Shown here in pieces: positions 58,499 to 64,000 of a DNA stretch of 64,000 nucleotides. Below the pieces are notes generated by a model. It searched no databases, was not told where the DNA came from, and saw only the letters and a program-made list of their open reading frames with translations. Source of the stretch: Takifugu bimaculatus (lineage: Eukaryota > Chordata > Actinopteri > Tetraodontiformes > Tetraodontidae); assembly GCA_004026145.2 (NCBI GenBank), contig CP034986.1, positions 9,089,197 to 9,153,196 of the forward strand. Reading direction: 5' to 3'. The position numbers and the translations under genes were made by a program. The stretch's first letter is position 1; each line of letters begins with the position of its first letter.

Positions 58499-61317
58499 AG
58501 GACGCGGAACCCTCCCCGCGCGCCGTTTTCAGGCGAACGCGCCGAATTCTCAGCAGCTCCGAGCCGCGAATGTTCGTCGTCAGCTGCAACTTCAGGTGAG
58601 GGGGGGCAGGGACACGCCCCCCCCCCCCGCGGAATCCACCAAACTTTTCTGCTTTAAGTCCTTAAAGCCGACGGAAGCCCGAGTGTTTCCGATGATGGCC
58701 GAACATTGACCGCTCACACCCGTCAATCAATAATTAATGAGGGGATAAATAATAGAGGAGGAGCTCGTGTAGTGCAGGTAAACATGGCGGGGCCTGTCCT
58801 CACATCACCTTCATCACCATCATCACCATCATCAGGGTCTGTTCTGGGATAATTAGCTCGTTTCCCTCCAGATGAACCAGTGCTCCCATTAAAGCTCTGT
58901 CGGTAAAATCCCTCCTAATTCTCCCGCTCGCAGCTCAGCTCGCAGCTATTTAGCAGTTTCTGCTGAGTGATTGATGCCAAAATATTTGTGCAGCAATTTT
59001 TATGGTAATTCGGTCCGTGCGTGCAGGAAAACGCCGCCGAGGTGGGGAGAAAAACGGCGATTAAAGGAGGAATTTCGCGTGGTTTCATGAGCTAGCTTTT
59101 TGAATTACAAGTGATCACAAATTAAAGAGGATTAAAAGCTCTTAAAGTTTGCGATCGGCGGCGCCAGGGGTCATATACAAGCACGCACGCACAAAAAAAA
59201 GACTTTGTGAAAGTGGAACAATTAAGACTGAGCAGCTTTTTGACTCCGAAATGGAATTTTGGCACGACCGCGATTCACGTTAAAAATGCAAAAGCCTTAA
59301 ATCCACAGAGGGGGACGAGCTGAGTGGAGGAGGCTGTTAGCGGGATTAGCGCGCGTCGCGCCCAGCAGCGAAACCCAGGAAGTTCGAGTGTTGACTGGTG
59401 TGCCAGCAGCACCTGGGGCCGGACCAGTAGGGGGTGCTGGAGAGCAGCAAAGACGGACGTGTCCCCTCCGTGATCCGGATCAGCTAGCTGATACTTTGAA
59501 CTGTTTTGCTGCCAGCCACCAGGGGGGGTAACAGATGTTGCCTTTATTTTGGGGCTTGGCTCTGGTCTTCAGAGAAGAAGAGCTAAAATGCTAAAAAGGC
59601 AGGAAGACTGTAGTTCACAGACGTGTCAGCAGGTGGCGCCGTACCTCTTTCTCATTAAAGAAAACTTTAACGTTAACTCTGACGTGGTGCCGTCGGGTCG
59701 CCACCTTCCTCGTCTGGGTTTAGCTTCCTCGTTAGCGTATCCTACGGCGGCGGGCTAAAGAAATAAAGCAGGAAGTATGTCGACGCGGTTTGGCTCACGC
59801 CCGGATGGAGCCGTGCATTATTCAGCCTCAGACACGGCGATGGGCTGAGGATCGGGAATGCCCCCGCAGGAGGAGACAAACATTCCTGCGCTGAATTAGC
59901 CACTTCGCAGTTTGGGACGCTCTCACGATCTTTCGCCACCGCCGCCGTTCGGGAAGTCTCGTCCCGCTCTTCATCCCTCGCCGCTCCTCAGATGTGATGT
60001 GTTCACTCAGTTCAGACAGGAAGCGTGCCGACTCACGGGGACAGGGTCCGATCAGTCGGGACGTCTGGGAACCGCCGCAGGTGACGCGGCGAGCTGTCAG
60101 AGGCCTCTGCTGAATGCGCGTTATCCGTGTGCCGGAGTCGCCACGTGTTCAGAGTCCTTTTATCCAGGTCGGGAGGCAACAGGAAGTTGGCAAATCGTTA
60201 GAAAACAGTCCGAGTTTGTGGCTTTTGTGATACAAATACAAATACCGAAAACCGAAAAGCTTCCTCGGAATAGCGAGATTACGTTTGGAATATTTGGGAA
60301 CGTGTCCCCTGACGATACTGGAGGGGCAGTAGCGCCCCCTCGTGGCTGTAGTGTCTCATGTGTTTTCACTCGGGAAACCAACGCGATCCTCTTCGCTCGG
60401 CTCAGAGCGCTCAAAGACGAGTCCCGATCCTGGTGCAATAAAAGCGGAGCGTTTTCCGCCCACTCAGCCCGACTAAACCCGAAGGAGCAGATCTAATTTC
60501 CATCTCATCACTTTTTCTTTTCTAATCAACAAGTCGAGTTCCTGCTGAACACCTTGTTTTTCGCGAGCGGCCCGCAGGAGTCGGGCGCGCCGACTTTAAT
60601 GAGCGGCGCCGTTGTTCCCTCGCAACATATTGCCAAGATACGGATGGATAATTCCCTAATCAAGAATTTGGGGGAAGTGCCACCATTGACTGACCTGCGA
60701 ACCATCTGTGCGTGTTTTTCAGTCTTAACGTAGGAGGAGTTAAAAGCGTCGCTTCTCTCTACGGTAACAGCAAAGTTCTCTGCGCTAGCTTAGCGTAATA
60801 TCGCCGAGTCAGCCGTTTCAATGTTTACCTCCTGAAGGGGGCGCTGTTGATACAGACGAGAACGTGACTCCAGCTTTGATATTTTCGGGACATGAAATTC
60901 GAACCGTGGCTCAGATATCGGTTAAAATATCAGCAAATCGTTATTTTATTCGTATAAATCGGTGAACTTCCTCCGTTAGCTTCCGTCTCCCCTCTCCGCT
61001 CTTGCGGTTCTGGAGATTGGAATCTCAATTATCCGGCGTTGGAAATTCCCGCTCTTCTCCTCGGATCTGTTGTGAGCTGTGAGATGAAAGGAAGCGGCGC
61101 CGAGGAGGCGAAGAAGAAGAAGAAAATAAAAATGTTTTTCTGTCTCAGCGGGAGGTCAAAACATTCGATTGTACATCTGAAGTTTTAGCGATTCCACCTG
61201 AAACGACGGCCTCCGGCAACGGCGCCCGACCCCGCTGCTGTTTGATCACCACTGTAAACAAATCACCCCCCCCCCGCTGACCCCCCAGTTGCCTCCCCAA
61301 CTCAGGAGTGTGGTGGT

Positions 61318-61335
61318 GGGGGGGGGGGGGGGGGG
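61318..61335. repeat. Poly-G run
   Basis: Eighteen consecutive G after a TGG repeat. Confidence 0.9.
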
Positions 61336-61861
61336 CGGTCCTCCAGATTAATAGCTTTTCTTAACCTTTGTGCTAAAACTTGTGTGAAACCTAGCAATAG
61401 AATCAGGCATTAGCTGTGTTAAAGATCAGCTAGGCTAGGCTAGTAACTGCGATTGTTAACAGCTTTTCTATCACGCTTGTCGGCACCTAAGCTAGCGCAT
61501 GCTGGCGCGCACGTGGCCGCGACCCGCTGTAATTGATGGCTAACCCTGACCCGCGAGTTTTAGCAACGCGTTCTGGTTCCTGTTTTGTCCTCCGTCGACT
61601 TTCAGTTGCACCAACGTCTGAGTTGCTTTTTTTTTTATCTCTGCTGTTGCTGCAGAGTTCAGTGTTGAGAAACGAGGAAATTGTTGCAGTCGGAAAAGTC
61701 CCTGGCAACTTTTGCTGCAACTTTTGCTGCAACTCGAGTTTCTGCCGGTGTGTTGACGACGTCTTCTTTGGGGAGTCTCTTTGGTGGTTTTTCTGTTAGC
61801 GTTGCCTAATTGGTTCAGGTGTTTGGTAGCAAGAAGACGGCGGGGCTCCGGTGTGAACGGC

Positions 61862-61862
<1 letters not shown>

Positions 61863-61921
<59 letters not shown>
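61863..61921. repeat. (CA)n microsatellite
   Basis: About 58 bp of pure AC repeat, the longest uninterrupted one in the last third of the window. Confidence 0.95.
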
Positions 61922-61923
<2 letters not shown>

Positions 61924-62858
61924 TGCCCAAATGCAGAATCTGCATGTGCGTCCCGCCTGGGCGCCGCTCACTGACTCACCGCTTCTCTCTAACGGGCCTG
62001 GACTCCCCGGACTGCGGCGCCGCGTCCATCAGCAGAACGCCAAGATGAGCTGAGCTAATTGAGGTGGGAGGCCCAGCGGGGGGTTGCATCAGCCCGCCAC
62101 TTCCTGTCTTCGTCCGTCCCGTCCGACGCCGGGTCCCAAACCGCCGAGTCATCCTGCACCAAGCTCTCTCTGACTCGTCTGTGTCTGCGTGTCGTCGTCC
62201 AACAGTCGCTAATCCTCGAGCGATGCTAACCAGGCTAACTAGCTGCCAACCTGAAATGGTTCTGTTCCTCTTTGTTACCGTGGCTACAGGGGTCCCGCTA
62301 CGTGGTTCCTGGTCGCACAACTCGATGTTTTTATCGCTGTGGTACATCCGAAAGTCCCGGTCCTGACAGAAGCAATCGTTGCCGAGCTCCTAAAGAGACG
62401 CGAGTGTTGCCTGAATCTGGGCGACAACAAAAGCAGATGACCTGGGCTATTTGAGGCTTATTAAGACGTTCCGCGGCCCTGGATGGGCCCCGGGGGGGCC
62501 ACATAAAATCAGCAGCAAGCTGTTGTGATGGAGGCCGAGTCGTTTCCCGCCTTCAGCGCCACTCGGGGACTGATTATGGTCAAGAGAACGGCCTTTACCT
62601 GGAAAGTGACTTTCGCTTTCCCGTCGGTCGTTTGCTAGCATGGCTAATGTCTCATTAAGGCCCTCGCGGGGGGACGGATGAGCTCCGGAGGTTCGGCCCT
62701 CGGCTGATCCGGAGAGCAGAGACTGATTATTGTGTCGGTGACGGCTTGTGTGGGTCCTGATTCATTACCCACAATCCATCAGCCCGTCTGCAGCTCAAAT
62801 ATTTGGGCTAAATGATGAATGCCGGATCACATGACCATTCAAGAGGAGTAGACAGAAG

Positions 62859-62861
<3 letters not shown>

Positions 62862-62900
<39 letters not shown>
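62862..62900. repeat. (TG)n microsatellite
   Basis: About 38 bp of pure TG repeat. Confidence 0.95.
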
Positions 62901-62904
<4 letters not shown>

Positions 62905-64000
62905 TATCATTGTCAAGGAGATAATTACAAAGCCATCATAAACAGTTTCCAGTTAAATGGTAAACAAGCCGAGGGCTCCTGCTCTTTTCCCGGGAATAAC
63001 AACAACGTTCCTTCCTCCTTCGCCCTTCGGCGTCGTTCTGCGGTGGAAACGCGCCATCGTGTATTTTGGGTCGTATTATTGCAATGTGGAAAAATTGCGG
63101 CGTGCTGTGGAAGACGACGGCGTTCTCAGCACCGCTAACGTATCGCAGTAATTTGGCTTTTGCAGATCAAAAGAAATCAAAGAAGAGATCAAAGCTCAAC
63201 CCTGAGAGGCTCCCCAACAATCACGGCTCGAACCCTCTCGATCCGTCTATGATTGTCCGTTAAACTGGCTCGTCAGACCTCGAGCAGAAGTCACGGCGGC
63301 GGCGGCGGCGTCCCGTCACGCCGCTGACATGTGGTCGTTACTCCGTTTCTAACGACGCCAGAATCAGTCAATTATCCAGCCGATCGATAAACATAACCCA
63401 GCTGCCAATCATTTCAAAGAGCCGCAGTTCTGACCCGCCACCGCGTCCGTTGAAAGCGCCGCCGCCGCCGCCGGCTGATGGATCGACTTCTGATTTATGG
63501 GTGTTTGTCACCGGCTCTCGCCGAGGTTTCCGCCGCCCCCCTGGCGCCCCCCCGATCTCGCCTCCCTTCTCCCATCTTGAATTAGCATGAGCGCTAACGC
63601 CTCCTGAAGCCATTTGACCGGTTACGGCTCTGGTTTTTTTCGCCGACTGCGTCTCCAAACGGAGCGGCCCGATACCGCCACGCGGCGACCTGGGGGGGCG
63701 GGGGCGGCGGGGGACGCGGCGTCCTCTCCCCCTGATGACATGGCGGGTTTATCACGGCGAGCAGAGGCATGGTCACCTTTCCGCAGGCCTCATTGTGACA
63801 GCCAAGTCAGTCCGGAGCAGCATCGGAAATCAATGAGGCTCTGCTCTTTAATTGCCAGGAAAGAAGCTCCGCGTTTACAGCATCACGTCACCCGTCAGGA
63901 CGCCGCGACTTTCATTCGCCCCCCCCACAGGAACGTTGGGGATTGCGTAACTTTGGGGGACCTGTTTGATCCAGACGCTGAGGCTGTTTTCTGATTAACT

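Larger units (their letters stand above)
58499..64000. other. Non-coding stretch to the end of the window
   Basis: No exon recognised. It contains CA and TG microsatellites (61863-61921 and 62862-62900), a G18 run (61318-61335) and AT-rich islands near 58725-58760, 59095-59150 and 60625-60690. If the exon at 58414 is real, this is its first intron. Confidence 0.5.

Noticed and set aside
63150..63263. A possible exon after TTTGGCTTTTGCAG at 63166, lysine-rich frame
   Set aside because: The acceptor is good, but the frame ends in a stop without a donor, and the peptide is unfamiliar. There is not enough to call an exon.
1..64000. CRISPR arrays, operons, phage or insertion-sequence structures
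   Set aside because: The tandem repeats have no unique spacers, and the genes are spliced vertebrate genes. Nothing prokaryotic or viral is present.

Overview
The window reads as nuclear DNA of a ray-finned fish, most likely a percomorph teleost with a compact genome. It holds four multi-exon protein genes, all on the + strand, with GT-AG introns, vertebrate-type proteins, many short introns, GC-rich exons, many (CA/TG)n microsatellites and several minisatellites. I see no bacterial, viral or organellar genes, and no tRNA or rRNA gene. The species cannot be fixed from the sequence alone.

Layout. 1-3380: non-coding DNA with microsatellites. About 3380-23515: a K+-dependent Na+/Ca2+ exchanger closest to SLC24A2 (NCKX2), with a probable non-coding first exon, a leader with two upstream ORFs, ten coding exons (4454-21022) and a 3' UTR of about 2.5 kb. 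23516-27580: intergenic DNA. 28013-30504: SEPSECS, O-phosphoseryl-tRNA(Sec) selenium transferase, behind a promoter with two ZNF143/STAF-like sites and an ETS site. 31323-33705: LGI2, a secreted LRR/EPTP synaptic protein, with one extra base in coding exon 5 that breaks the frame in this copy. 35749-42071: CCDC149, a coiled-coil protein, with two intronic minisatellites and a 33-nt cassette exon. 42072-58400: about 16 kb with no recognised gene, rich in minisatellites and in AT-rich, homeodomain-site-like islands. 58414-58498: a CpG-rich candidate first coding exon of a gene I do not recognise, whose further exons would lie beyond the window. 58499-64000: non-coding, possibly its first intron.

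The genes do not form a pathway. SEPSECS acts in selenoprotein synthesis in every cell; SLC24A2 and LGI2 are mainly neuronal in mammals; CCDC149 is poorly characterised. From memory of the human map, SEPSECS-LGI2-CCDC149 is the same neighbourhood in the same relative orientation as on human chromosome 4p15, whereas SLC24A2 is on human chromosome 9. The junction near 23.5-27 kb therefore joins two ancestral neighbourhoods.

I found no wholly new system. The observations most worth checking are the LGI2 frameshift, the stop-free and in-frame CCDC149 intron 2 made of a 29/30-bp repeat, the ZNF143-like pair upstream of SEPSECS, the unidentified first exon near 58.4 kb, and the large minisatellite blocks.
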